64,000 nucleotides of DNA, taken from positions 62,001 through 126,000 of the forward strand of contig NZ_FOYS01000003.1 in the NCBI RefSeq assembly GCF_900115785.1, written 5' to 3'. The DNA is from Halogeometricum limi. Lineage in GTDB: Archaea > Halobacteriota > Halobacteria > Halobacteriales > Haloferacaceae. Each line of letters begins with the position of its first letter. The stretch's first letter is position 1. Positions 1 to 7,077 of the stretch are shown here, in pieces. The position numbers were made by a program, and so were the translations under genes. The notes below the pieces were generated by a model, which was not told the origin of the DNA, searched no databases, and saw nothing but the letters and a program-made list of their open reading frames with translations.

Positions 1-1
1 G

Positions 2-406
2 CTGAACATCCCCAAAGAAGAGTCGACGAAGAACACCGAATACTGGAACTGCACGTTGAAGAACCGGACTGTGAAGGTGCTACGTCGATGGCTCGATGAA
101 CGAGCTACCTACGACAAATACCAAGACCGAGACGAACTCTGGTTGACGAAGAAAGCGACACCCTACAGTTCCAAATCCTGTAACTATCTACTGAATCGAC
201 TCATCGAGGCTGGTAACGTCCCGATTCCAGAACACAAGGATGTCACGTGGTACTCGATTCGACACGGTGTCGCGACGCATTGGGCGAACCACATCGGTCC
301 TCACCACGCCAAGGAGCAACTTCGCCACAAGAGCGTGACGACGACGATGAAATACCTACACTCCGACCCGGAAATGCGGTCCACGGCGGTGGAACAAATC
401 TGGTGA
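2..406 (+). CDS. Tyrosine recombinase (phage/XerD-type integrase), C-terminal part; 5' end outside the window
   Basis: The reading frame is open from the left edge, so only the last 134 residues are seen. Box II reads WYSIRHGVATHWA and is followed by LRHKSVTTTMKYLH, the usual R-x-x-x, H/K and catalytic tyrosine arrangement of tyrosine recombinases; the His normally three residues before the box II Arg is a Tyr here. The first catalytic Arg would lie upstream. These enzymes cut and rejoin DNA at attachment sites, often tRNA genes, to integrate viruses or plasmids. A tRNA-Thr with a duplicated 3' end lies 0.9 kb downstream. The gene and the next two genes are lower in GC than the rest of the window, which suggests transfer. 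Family call is confident; whether the enzyme is complete and active cannot be told from here. Confidence 0.85.
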   Translation: MNIPKEESTKNTEYWNCTLKNRTVKVLRRWLDERATYDKYQDRDELWLTKKATPYSSKSCNYLLNRLIEAGNVPIPEHKDVTWYSIRHGVATHWANHIGPHHAKEQLRHKSVTTTMKYLHSDPEMRSTAVEQIW

Positions 407-420
407 ATTGGCCAGTCGGC

Positions 421-795
421 TTAGAATCTCCCCAATAGCGGCATGAGGGAATTCAAAAGTCCCATCATGTCGAATCCCAAGAGATGTCCGGTTATGAGGA
501 CTGCTACTAACCCTATTACCACTTTTTTTATTTTATCAAATATCTCTATTATGATACCTCCGGCTAGTTTAAATCCTAGAAGAACTGTTGTAGCCAGTAT
601 TCCCATCTGAGTCACGGGCGAATTGATAGCAGATTCGTACAACCCCCACCACAAAGTTCCAAAGTCAATAATCCCGACATCACCGTTTAGTTGGAGGTAG
701 GAAACTATCGCCGCGGCTAGCATGATTATCCCAAACTGTTTGGCGAACCCATTGATGGACTCAGTTATCCTGTTGCGAATTCCCATTTTCACCAC
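421..795 (-). CDS. Small polytopic membrane protein of an integrated element, function unknown
   Basis: A 124-residue protein with about three or four hydrophobic segments: GIIMLAAAIVSYL near residues 22-35, MGILATTVLLGFKLAGGIII near 63-83 and VVIGLVAVLITGHLLG near 91-107. No catalytic motif is visible. The start used is GTG at 795; ATG at 786 three codons later is equally possible. It overlaps the end of the upstream gene by 7 bases, so the two are probably translated together. The base composition is much richer in A and T than the chromosome to the right. Small paired membrane proteins beside an integrase occur in haloarchaeal proviruses such as pleolipovirus-like elements, but I cannot assign this one to a family. 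Confidence 0.6.
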   Translation of the reverse strand: MVKMGIRNRITESINGFAKQFGIIMLAAAIVSYLQLNGDVGIIDFGTLWWGLYESAINSPVTQMGILATTVLLGFKLAGGIIIEIFDKIKKVVIGLVAVLITGHLLGFDMMGLLNSLMPLLGRF

Positions 796-1058
796 CCCTG
801 TCCGCCGTTGCGGAATACCCAGAGCAACAACCCCAGTATGATTACTGCGACGATAGTACCGACACTAGGTACTAGTACGTGTGCCATTCCGGTGATTAGT
901 GATTCAAACTGACCTATTGCATCGAAATTTGAGTTATCAATGTTATTGACGAACGCTAATAATCCAAACATGATAGGAAAAAGGGCTAGTAAGGTGATAA
1001 TCTCATTAGCGTCCTCAAGTGTTTCTCCAAGCGACATTAGTTGAATATATGGCAACAA
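789..1058 (-). CDS. Small membrane protein of an integrated element, function unknown
   Basis: An 89-residue protein with two predicted membrane segments, IITLLALFPIMFGLLAFV (about residues 20-38) and VPSVGTIVAVIILGLLLWVF (about 63-83), and no recognised motif. It is the first gene of a two-gene minus-strand unit; its stop overlaps the start of the 124-residue membrane protein. AT-rich compared with the main chromosome, as is the whole stretch 1-1250. The call as a real gene rests on the coupled arrangement and hydrophobic pattern. The roughly 210 bases between its start and the tRNA hold no further gene that I can see. Confidence 0.55.
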   Translation of the reverse strand: MLPYIQLMSLGETLEDANEIITLLALFPIMFGLLAFVNNIDNSNFDAIGQFESLITGMAHVLVPSVGTIVAVIILGLLLWVFRNGGQGW

Positions 1059-1272
1059 TATTGATAAGTCTGTTGTAGAAACTGGTTCTGGAGGGCGTTT
1101 CTAACTATTGTGCTTCAATTCATCGAGGTGGGATTACCGAAGAGAAACCAGTTCTCAACGATTTCGTGTGTTACCTTCAGACACAACCGATGCGATTCAC
1201 CACATATATATACGTCAGGTTAGTAAATTCGGAATGCAGAAGCGGGAAATGGCCGTAGAACGGCTCATACCT

Positions 1273-1344
1273 GCCTGGGTAGCTTAGCGGTAAAGCGCGT
1301 CCTTGGTAAGGACGAGAGCCCGGGTTCAAATCCCGGCCTAGGCT
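1273..1344 (+). tRNA. tRNA-Thr, anticodon GGT
   Basis: The 72 bases fold as a standard cloverleaf: acceptor GCCTGGG with CCTAGGC (one G-T pair), D stem GCTT/AAGC, anticodon stem CGTCC/GGACG around loop TTGGTAA giving anticodon GGT (reads ACC), a 5-base variable region and T stem CCGGG/CCCGG with loop TTCAAAT. The base after the acceptor stem is T, matching the U73 discriminator of archaeal tRNA-Thr. CCA is not encoded. No intron. The 3' half is repeated downstream at 1421-1443. Confidence 0.96.
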
Positions 1345-1420
1345 TTCTGCGAAGAACATCGTGGCGAGCAGAAGCCGTAACCGGATTTGAGCAGCGAGCA
1401 AATCTCCGATTTGCGAGTGA

Positions 1421-1443
1421 GTTCAAATCCCGGCCTAGGCTTT
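1421..1443 (+). repeat. Second copy of the tRNA-Thr 3' end (attachment-site-like direct repeat)
   Basis: A 23-base exact repeat of tRNA positions 1324-1346 (T-loop through the acceptor 3' strand plus TTT), offset by 97 bases. Tyrosine recombinases of archaeal elements commonly cross over in the tRNA 3' half and leave exactly this duplication on the far side of the inserted element. Only 74 bases lie between the copies, so any element has gone. The recombinase at 2-406 lies on the 5' side of the tRNA, not between the copies. Confidence 0.75.
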
Positions 1444-1558
1444 TTCCGAACTCGTCTTCTGAGCGACTGCTCTCACTTCCGAGGCGACGAACGGACTGTC
1501 GCTCGCGGTGAACGACTCGATGCCACCCCTTTTCAGTGTACAGACGCACCGTCCCAGT

Positions 1559-2029
1559 ATGACAGCAACTACCGGCGACGCGGTGACGTTCGAGTACACG
1601 GGTAAACTGGAAGACGGCACGGTCTTCGACACGACGCGCGAGTCGGTCGCAGAAGAGGCCGGACTGACCGAAGCGCAACCGGACCGCGAGTTCGCCCCGC
1701 TGACGGTCGAACTCGGTACGGGCGAGGTCATCGAAGGGATGGAAGAAGGCCTCGAAGGACTGGCGGAAGGAGAGACGGCGACGCTCACCATCCCGCCGGA
1801 GAAGGGCTACGGCGAGTGGGACGAGGCGAACGTGCAGGAGTACTCCACCGAGGAACTCCGAGAGATGCTCGGCGGCGAGACGCCCGAGGAGGGCGCGTTC
1901 CTCGAAGCGAACAACGGCCGACACGGCCAGATCACTCACGTCGACGACGAAGTCACCCGCGCGGACTTCAACCCCCGACTCGCGGGCGAGACGCTGGTGT
2001 TCGACGTGGAAGTCGTCGACATCAGCTAA
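1559..2029 (+). CDS. FKBP-type peptidyl-prolyl cis-trans isomerase, SlyD-like
   Basis: A 156-residue cytoplasmic protein that should catalyse proline isomerisation and act as a folding chaperone. The FKBP core is GDAVTFEYTGKLEDGTVFDT near the N-terminus, then VELGTGEVIEGMEEGLEGL, and IPPEKGYGEWD. After that core comes an inserted flap-like segment (roughly residues 90-140) with NNGRHGQITHVDDEVTRADF and the closing strand LVFDVEVVDIS, as in archaeal short FKBPs related to SlyD. I start at ATG 1559 because residues before it in the same frame do not resemble the family. No Cys or His-rich metal tail is present. Single gene, on the same strand as the dehydrogenase gene 70 bases downstream. Confidence 0.9.
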   Translation: MTATTGDAVTFEYTGKLEDGTVFDTTRESVAEEAGLTEAQPDREFAPLTVELGTGEVIEGMEEGLEGLAEGETATLTIPPEKGYGEWDEANVQEYSTEELREMLGGETPEEGAFLEANNGRHGQITHVDDEVTRADFNPRLAGETLVFDVEVVDIS

Positions 2030-2099
2030 GGTTGCGATTTCTCGGGGGCGTGTCCCGCGGCCCCTACTCTTACCCACGCGCCGCCCGACGACCCCACCG

Positions 2100-2870
2100 A
2101 TGACCGATATCGCACTCACGGGGGCCGCGGGGAACGTCGGGCGCGTCGTCCGAGACGCCTTCGGCGACGACCACGCGGTCACCGCGTTCACGCACTCCGA
2201 ACACGACGACGTGGAGAGCGAACTGTTGGACGTGACGGACGCCGACGAAGTCGCAGCGAAACTCGACGGCTTCGACGTGGTACTCCACCTCGCCGGGGTC
2301 TCGTCGCCGGAGGCGGACTGGGAGTCCGTCTCCGAGGTGAACGTACAGGGGACGAAGCACGTCCTCGACGCCGCCGTCGAGAACGACATCGACCGGGTCG
2401 TGTTCGCCTCCTCGAACCACGCCGTCGGGACGTACAACGCCGACGCCCGGCACACAGAGCAGATGACGCTCGGCGTCGCCGAGGCGGTCAGTGGTGACGC
2501 GCAGACCAGTCCCGACTCGTTCTACGGCGTGAGCAAGGCGGCCTGCGAGAACCTGACGAACTTCTACGCGAACCGACACGGTCTGGAGGTTGTCAACCTC
2601 AGAATCGGCTGGTATCTCACCGAGGAGGACCTGCGTTCGACCGTCGCGGAGGCGGACCCCGAACGCGCCGCGTTCGCGCGAGCGACGTGGCTCGGTCCGC
2701 GCGACTGTCGCGAGGTGCACCGGACGGCGGTGACGGCCGACCTCTCTGAGAGTCCCGTGACGCTCAACGCCGTCTCGCGGAACGACGACCGGTTTCACAC
2801 GCTCACCGAGACGATGCAACACCTCGGCTACGAACCGCGAGAGAACGCCGCCGAAGTCCTCGACGGCTAA
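2100..2870 (+). CDS. azf: Extended short-chain dehydrogenase; probable NAD-dependent glucose-6-phosphate dehydrogenase (Azf type)
   Basis: A 256-residue NAD(P)-binding Rossmann enzyme of the extended SDR/epimerase class. The dinucleotide motif TGAAGNVG is at residues 7-14, the catalytic Ser is in FASSN (about 104-105), and the Tyr/Lys pair is Y142-x3-K146 in YGVSK. The sequence layout resembles uronate dehydrogenase, the relative to which the haloarchaeal glucose-6-phosphate dehydrogenase Azf of Haloferax volcanii belongs; that enzyme replaces bacterial Zwf in the oxidative pentose phosphate route. The assignment to Azf rather than another sugar dehydrogenase is from memory of the family and not proven. 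Its stop overlaps the 3' end of the next, convergent gene by 4 bases. Confidence 0.72.
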   Translation: MTDIALTGAAGNVGRVVRDAFGDDHAVTAFTHSEHDDVESELLDVTDADEVAAKLDGFDVVLHLAGVSSPEADWESVSEVNVQGTKHVLDAAVENDIDRVVFASSNHAVGTYNADARHTEQMTLGVAEAVSGDAQTSPDSFYGVSKAACENLTNFYANRHGLEVVNLRIGWYLTEEDLRSTVAEADPERAAFARATWLGPRDCREVHRTAVTADLSESPVTLNAVSRNDDRFHTLTETMQHLGYEPRENAAEVLDG

Positions 2871-3490
2871 CGGAAGTCCTCGACGAACCGGTCGGGGACG
2901 CGTTCGACGACGTGGTCGGGCATCGCGTCGACGAGGGTCTGCGCGGCGACGACCATCGGCTTTCTGAGGAGGACGTACACCGCGGAGACACCCAAGGCGA
3001 CGTAGACGCCCGTCTGCACGACGCCGTCGAACGCGTACAGCGTGGGTACCGCGAAGATGGCGGCCGCCAGCAGGTCTTCGGGGGCACCGTCGTAGCGAAC
3101 CCAGCGACGCGGCGGAATCCACCGGCCGTGGTAGTGGCTGTACACCGCGCGCTCGGAGGTGCCGAGCCACGGTTTGAGTTCGAGGCCGCCGCCGAGGGCG
3201 TCCATCGCCGAGTGGAGGGCGGCGGCGGCGAGGAACAACGCCACCGAGAGGGTGAGCGTCGTCGGCGCCGCGGCGGCGACGGCGGCGGCGGGGACGGCGA
3301 GCACGCTGAAGTAGACGGGGAAGTGCAGCGTCTTTCGGTGCCCCGCGTAGAGGTCGAAGTCGGGGAACAGTCCGCCGAGTGCGGCGGCGAGTACGGGAAT
3401 CGGCGTCGCGCCGGCGGCGGTCTCGGGGAACACCGCGGCGACGGCGACGGCGAGCACGACCCCTGCGAGGGCGTGCGTGGTTGCCATCAT
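2867..3490 (-). CDS. Membrane-bound metal-dependent hydrolase family protein (DUF457/YdjM-like)
   Basis: A 207-residue polytopic protein. The N-terminal H in MATTHALAG, followed by FPDFDLYAGHRKTLHFPVY (about residues 42-60) and ALHSAMDALGG, is the metal-ligand pattern of the LexA-binding, inner-membrane-bound hydrolase family, whose substrate is generally unknown. Four or more hydrophobic segments alternate with these loops, so the putative active site is at the membrane face. The start at 3490 fits a TATA-like box on the minus strand at 3514-3521, about 27 bases before it. It converges with and overlaps the azf-like gene by 4 bases. Confidence 0.75.
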   Translation of the reverse strand: MMATTHALAGVVLAVAVAAVFPETAAGATPIPVLAAALGGLFPDFDLYAGHRKTLHFPVYFSVLAVPAAAVAAAAPTTLTLSVALFLAAAALHSAMDALGGGLELKPWLGTSERAVYSHYHGRWIPPRRWVRYDGAPEDLLAAAIFAVPTLYAFDGVVQTGVYVALGVSAVYVLLRKPMVVAAQTLVDAMPDHVVERVPDRFVEDFR

Positions 3491-3554
3491 CGCTCTGTCC
3501 TCCGTCTCACGACGGAAAAACGGTTACGCGTGATGTGCTAGCACGCCGAGAGAG

Positions 3555-3562
3555 GTTTATCG
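3555..3562 (+). promoter_or_regulatory. TATA-like box of the DUF2238-type gene
   Basis: GTTTATCG lies 25-32 bases before ATG 3587, the spacing expected for a leaderless haloarchaeal transcript; it supports that start. Confidence 0.55.
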
Positions 3563-3586
3563 GTCCGTGACACGTCTCTTTCAAGT

Positions 3587-4222
3587 ATGAGGTGGCGACT
3601 GCCGCCGAACGCCGGACTGCTCGCCGCGGGCGGGATGCGTCTCGCCATCGCGGGCATCCTCGGCGTCGGCGTGGCGACGCTGAACGTGAGCGTGACGTTG
3701 AACGCCGCCGCGGCGCTGGCGATAACGTACCTCCCGGCCGTTCTCAGTCGCGACTGGGGAATCCGGCTCTCACCCGGACTGACGCTGTGGGTGACGACTG
3801 CCGTCCTCCTCCACGCCGTGGGGATGCTCGGCCTGTACAGCAACGTCTGGTGGTACGACCACCTGACGCACACCCTCTCTGCGATGCTCGTCGCCGCCGT
3901 GGGGTACGCGACGGCGCGCGCCGTCGACGAGTACAGCGACGCCGTCTACCTCCCGCCGCGGTTCCTGTTCGTCTTCATCCTCACGTTCACGCTCGCGTTC
4001 GGCGTCCTCTGGGAGGTGCTGGAGTTCTTCGCGCGCCTCGCCGCGGACTACTTCGGCGTCGAAGCCGTCCTCGTCCAGTACGGCCTCACGGACACCATCG
4101 TCGACTTGCTGTTCGACACCGTCGGCGCCGTCATCGTCGCGCTGTTCGGCACCGAGACGCTCTCGGGCCTCGTCGACACGTTGCGAGAGCGACTCGAAGC
4201 GGCTCGCCCCGACCAGCAGTGA
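3587..4222 (+). CDS. Polytopic membrane protein, DUF2238/YjdF-like
   Basis: A 211-residue protein with about six hydrophobic segments. The pattern WWYDHLTHTLSAMLVA (about residues 86-101), then GVLWEVLEFFAR and GLTDTIVDLLFDTVGAVIVA near the C-terminus, is the conserved core of the DUF2238 (YjdF) membrane family: His and Asp residues sit inside membrane segments. No biochemical role is established for the family. It is divergent from the DUF457-type gene on the left and 73 bases before the TrkA-like gene on the right. Confidence 0.8.
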   Translation: MRWRLPPNAGLLAAGGMRLAIAGILGVGVATLNVSVTLNAAAALAITYLPAVLSRDWGIRLSPGLTLWVTTAVLLHAVGMLGLYSNVWWYDHLTHTLSAMLVAAVGYATARAVDEYSDAVYLPPRFLFVFILTFTLAFGVLWEVLEFFARLAADYFGVEAVLVQYGLTDTIVDLLFDTVGAVIVALFGTETLSGLVDTLRERLEAARPDQQ

Positions 4223-4264
4223 GCCTCGTCGACGACGCTCGGGGACGCAAAAAACGGGTCTACG

Positions 4265-4271
4265 TTTTTAT
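4265..4271 (+). promoter_or_regulatory. TATA-like box of the TrkA-like gene
   Basis: TTTTTAT 25-31 bases before ATG 4296, consistent with a leaderless mRNA beginning at or next to the start codon. Confidence 0.55.
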
Positions 4272-4295
4272 CTTCGCCGCCCGTCATCTACTGCC

Positions 4296-4955
4296 ATGAA
4301 GGTTGTTATCGTGGGGTACGGTCGCGTCGGTGCTCGAGCAGCGCTCGTCCTGCGCGAGGAGGGTCACGAAGTCGTCGTCGTCGACAACGACGAGAAGAAG
4401 GTCGAACGCGCCGAAGAGGCGGGATTCGAGGTCGTCGAGGGCGACGGAAGCAACGAGTCGGTGCTCCGACGGGCGGGCGCCGAGGACGCCGACGCACTCG
4501 GCGGACTGACCGGCGACCCGAACGTCAACTTCGCGGCCTGTATGATCGGCAAGGAGTTCGGGTGCCGAGTGGTCATGCGCGTGAGCGAGGACTACAGACA
4601 GGAGATATACGAACGCTACGCCAGCGACGTCGACGAGGTCATCTACCCCGAGCGACTCGGCGCGGCGGGGGCGAAGACGGCGCTCCTCGGCGGCAACTTC
4701 AACGCCATCGGCGAGTTGACCGAGGAACTCCGCATCTCGACGGTGGTGATTCCCGAGGGGGCACCCGTCGTGGGGAGGAAAGTCGCAGAGATAGACCTGG
4801 GCGCCGACGGCCGCATCTACGCCCACGGCCGGGCGCGCGAGTCGATGACTATCCCGCTTCCGGGGACGACGGTGGAGGTGGGCGACCAGTTGGCGTTGCT
4901 CGCGGACCGGAACGGACTCGACGACGTTCGGAGAACTCTCTTGGGAGACGCCTGA
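4296..4955 (+). CDS. trkA: TrkA-family RCK protein (potassium channel/transporter regulatory subunit)
   Basis: A 219-residue soluble protein with a complete RCK_N Rossmann domain (GYGRVGARAALVL near residues 6-18; VVVVDNDEKKVE; VVEGDGSNESVLRRAGAEDAD) and a C-terminal RCK_C domain from about residue 135 (VVIPEGAPVVGRKVAEIDL). Such subunits bind NAD(H), nucleotides or cyclic dinucleotides and gate Trk-type or channel-type potassium uptake, which matters in cells that balance high salt with KCl. No membrane partner is adjacent in the window; a related module is fused to the antiporter at 33165-35027. Symbol given for the family, not a specific orthologue. Confidence 0.88.
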   Translation: MKVVIVGYGRVGARAALVLREEGHEVVVVDNDEKKVERAEEAGFEVVEGDGSNESVLRRAGAEDADALGGLTGDPNVNFAACMIGKEFGCRVVMRVSEDYRQEIYERYASDVDEVIYPERLGAAGAKTALLGGNFNAIGELTEELRISTVVIPEGAPVVGRKVAEIDLGADGRIYAHGRARESMTIPLPGTTVEVGDQLALLADRNGLDDVRRTLLGDA

Positions 4956-5215
4956 GACGCGTGTCCGCCGAGAGGTGAACCGAAAGGGGGAACGCGTAAA
5001 CGGAACGGCGCCACGGGGGAGCGACGCCGTCACCGACCACCGGGGTGCCAGTCGGCGGTGGGTGTGCCGGGCGCGCGGGTGGGAGGATGGGAACTGAGGC
5101 CGTCAGTGTAGCGCGCCCGTCGGATGGGTACTCGTCGGACCACATAAATCCGCGTCAGACGGTTGAGTGACGCCGCCGCCGTCCGACGGATTCGACTGCC
5201 GTAGACCCAACTCTC
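4956..5215. other. Intergenic stretch before the insertion sequence
   Basis: About 260 bases of GC-rich DNA between the TrkA-like gene and the right end of the insertion sequence. I see no convincing reading frame, RNA fold or promoter with a downstream gene in it. An AT-richer patch near 5143-5150 (CATAAATC) resembles a TATA box but has no gene in front of it. Confidence 0.4.
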
Positions 5216-5420
5216 TTGACCTCCTCCCGCGCCTAAAGATGCGGGAATCCCACCACGGGATTTCAGGCCGGTCGTGGCCCTATGGTTTCAAGACGCATAC
5301 GTCCCAAGCGTCTCTTGCTTGGTAGCATCGGCTTGGGTGTCTTGCGGGGCGGTCAAACGCCCCCCATCCTCAGCCGAGTCGTTGCCATCCGTGTGTTCTC
5401 TTGAATGGCTCTCTCCGCTG
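5216..5420 (-). ncRNA. Possible TnpB guide RNA (omega/reRNA) overlapping the tnpB 3' end
   Basis: In IS200/IS605 elements a non-coding RNA runs from the 3' part of tnpB through the right end and ends with a guide taken from flanking DNA; haloarchaeal tnpB genes are known to have sense overlapping 3' transcripts. Here the right end holds two hairpins at 5226-5262 downstream of an intact tnpB. Position 5216 is the scaffold end; the guide would continue into host DNA at 5215 and below. The 5' limit is arbitrary. This is inference from family knowledge and the visible hairpins. Confidence 0.35.
5226..5262 (-). repeat. Right-end hairpins of the insertion sequence
   Basis: Two adjacent hairpins: CCCGC/GCGGG at 5226-5245 around a 10-base loop, and AATCCC/GGGATT at 5246-5262 around a 5-base loop. 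In IS200/IS605 elements TnpA recognises such imperfect palindromes on single-stranded DNA, and the same sequence forms the scaffold of the TnpB guide RNA. Confidence 0.7.
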
Positions 5421-6523
5421 AGGTAGCGGTCTGCGATATTTATCGCGCCGTTCGCGTCCGCTTGGTACTCGCCCATCCAACAAGCGTCGTTCGTACACTT
5501 GAACGTCGCCTGTCGCGGGCGGTATCCAACTTCACCGCAAGCGTGGCACTCCTTCGACGTGTTGCGTGGGTTCACCGTCTCTACGGGGATACCCTTCTCG
5601 ACGGCTTTGTAGCGTATCTGCGCGTGGAGTTTGGCGAATCCCCATCCGTGGAGACGCCGATTCATGAAATCGCCGTAGTCCATCGACTCCCGTATGTACG
5701 TCAGGTCTTCCAGAACAAGAACGGGATTCTCGACGGACTCGGCGTACTCCACGACCTCGCGGGTGACGCGATGGAACACGTCGCCTATCTGGTTCCACAC
5801 GTCGTCCCCGAAGGACTCCGCGATACGTTCGCTACCGCGCATCTGGAGTCGGCGCTTGGCGGTGAAGTTGGTCTTACGGAGCCGACGAACGGTCTTGCCC
5901 TCGTCGGCCCACAGTTCGGGAGCGGTCGGAGAACCGTGCCTGTCGCGGTGACACACCGTGACGAGTGACGCTTCTCCAATATCGGCTCCGATGGGCGTCC
6001 GTTCTTCGGCGGACACCTCGGAACCATCCTCTACATTTCGGGTCGCAGTGACGTGGAGAAACCACGTTCCGTCCCGCTCGAATAGCCGACTCTCGCCCAT
6101 CGTGGCGTCTCCCGCGTTCAACGCTGCCAACCAGTCCCGCTGTTCGGGATTCGGTTGTGCTGGCATCCAGAGGTGGTAGTCTTCGTGGTGCGGGATTTTG
6201 ACGTACCACTCGATTGCGTTCTCGGGCTTGTGGTCGAGCCGTAGCCCTTCGTTCGTGAAGCGAACAGGGTGGTCGTCGTGAAGTTCGCCCGCGTTGTACG
6301 TCGTCGTGAGCTGCGGGACGTACTTCTTGAGCGCGTTCTTCGCGTACCCGCTCAGGTCGTAGTTGACCACCACATCGTTCGCTTCGGTCTGCGTGGTGCA
6401 TCGGGCGTTGAACGCATCGTGAAGGGCCTGTTGGTACGCCTCTCGCGTCTCTCGGAGTTTCCTCCGCTTGTGCGCGTTCGGCTCTACCAGTTTGAGTTCC
6501 AGTGTCTTCGTGAGTTCGGTCAC
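5288..6523 (-). CDS. tnpB: RNA-guided nuclease TnpB of IS200/IS605
   Basis: A 411-residue TnpB, the ancestor-type nuclease of Cas12, which uses a guide RNA from its own element to cut the empty donor site and favour retention. The RuvC residues are D181 in GADIGEA, E272 in VLEDLTYIRE and D356 in YQADANGAINIA, and the zinc ribbon is C326-x2-C329 with C343-x4-C348. All are intact. I start at GTG 6523, giving a GTGA overlap with the tnpA stop and the usual N-terminus ELTKTLELKLVEP; a longer open frame runs to 6613 but that part lies inside tnpA. The C-terminal 40 residues are hydrophilic and variable in the family. Confidence 0.93.
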   Translation of the reverse strand: MTELTKTLELKLVEPNAHKRRKLRETREAYQQALHDAFNARCTTQTEANDVVVNYDLSGYAKNALKKYVPQLTTTYNAGELHDDHPVRFTNEGLRLDHKPENAIEWYVKIPHHEDYHLWMPAQPNPEQRDWLAALNAGDATMGESRLFERDGTWFLHVTATRNVEDGSEVSAEERTPIGADIGEASLVTVCHRDRHGSPTAPELWADEGKTVRRLRKTNFTAKRRLQMRGSERIAESFGDDVWNQIGDVFHRVTREVVEYAESVENPVLVLEDLTYIRESMDYGDFMNRRLHGWGFAKLHAQIRYKAVEKGIPVETVNPRNTSKECHACGEVGYRPRQATFKCTNDACWMGEYQADANGAINIADRYLSGESHSREHTDGNDSAEDGGRLTAPQDTQADATKQETLGTYAS

Positions 6524-6909
6524 GAGTCGTCCTCCTCGTGCCTCTGGATGTAGTTCATGACCGTCTCGCTCGATACCTGTCCTGCTGTTCCCGCGTAGTA
6601 GCCTCTCGCCCATCCGATTTTCTCACCGTCGTGGTCGGCGTAGCGGTGGTTGTACTTCCGCGAGGAAATACCCTTGAACCAGTTTGCAAGAAGGGACGGG
6701 GCGTGCTTCGGTGGGCTACTGACGAACAGGTGGATGTGGTCGGGCTGAACGGTCAGGTCGAGGATTTCGAGGCCCTTGTCGTCGGCTATTTCGTGGAGGA
6801 TGGTTCGCACACGGTCTGCGACCTCGTTGACGAGTACCGAGTTGCGGTACTTCGGTAACCACACTATGTGGTAGTTGAGGTTGTAGGTCGCGTGACGTGT
6901 GGTCTTCAT
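6520..6909 (-). CDS. tnpA: IS200-type Y1 transposase TnpA
   Basis: A 129-residue HUH single-strand transposase that excises and inserts the element as a circle during replication. The metal-binding HUH motif is H58-I-H60 in QPDHIHLFVS and the likely nucleophile is Y120 in SSETVMNYIQ within the C-terminal helix; NYHIVWLPKYR at the N-terminus is typical. Full length for the family and no frameshift. It is followed by tnpB with a 4-base overlap. About 100 bases separate its start from the left-end hairpin at 7014-7033. Confidence 0.95.
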   Translation of the reverse strand: MKTTRHATYNLNYHIVWLPKYRNSVLVNEVADRVRTILHEIADDKGLEILDLTVQPDHIHLFVSSPPKHAPSLLANWFKGISSRKYNHRYADHDGEKIGWARGYYAGTAGQVSSETVMNYIQRHEEDDS

Positions 6910-7013
6910 CCGTGTTGCACACTATGGGGAAACGTATCTTAATACTAGCGGTGAATCGGTGGGAAATGCAGCCGTGGCGTCGTCGGTGGAGATGTACGCT
7001 ATTGTCCGCTTGA

Positions 7014-7033
7014 CCCCCGCCTAAAGACGGGGG
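7014..7033 (-). repeat. Left-end hairpin of the insertion sequence
   Basis: CCCCCG and CGGGGG pair around an 8-base loop CCTAAAGA. The loop is almost the same as that of the right-end hairpin at 5226-5245, so it is taken as the left-end TnpA recognition palindrome. It could also be a leftover right end of another copy, since TCAA follows it on the minus strand in the same way. Confidence 0.6.
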
Positions 7034-7044
7034 TATGCGCTCGT

Positions 7045-7052
7045 ATCTTTAT
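7045..7052 (+). promoter_or_regulatory. TATA-like box of the aldolase-family gene, 11 bases from the insertion sequence
   Basis: ATCTTTAT 26-33 bases before ATG 7078. The insertion sequence hairpin ends at 7033, so any BRE or upstream operator now borders mobile DNA. Confidence 0.55.
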
Positions 7053-7077
7053 CACCCCGCCGTCCGACCGAGTCTTC

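Larger units (their letters stand above)
5216..7033 (-). mobile_element. IS200/IS605-family insertion sequence with tnpA and tnpB
   Basis: The element reads leftwards: left end at about 7033, tnpA, tnpB, right end at about 5216. Both ends carry a hairpin with the same loop core (CTTTAG on the minus strand) and both hairpins are followed on the minus strand by TCAA, the tetranucleotide at the right-end cleavage site of IS608-type elements. There are no terminal inverted repeats or target duplication, as expected for this single-strand transposing family. Both genes are open with catalytic residues present, so the element may be active. The exact left boundary is inferred: it lies upstream of tnpA, near the 7014-7033 hairpin. 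Confidence 0.82.

Noticed and set aside
1324-1443. A minute integrated element between the two tRNA 3' end copies
   Set aside because: Only 74 bases lie between the copies, with no gene; it is better read as a scar of a lost element.
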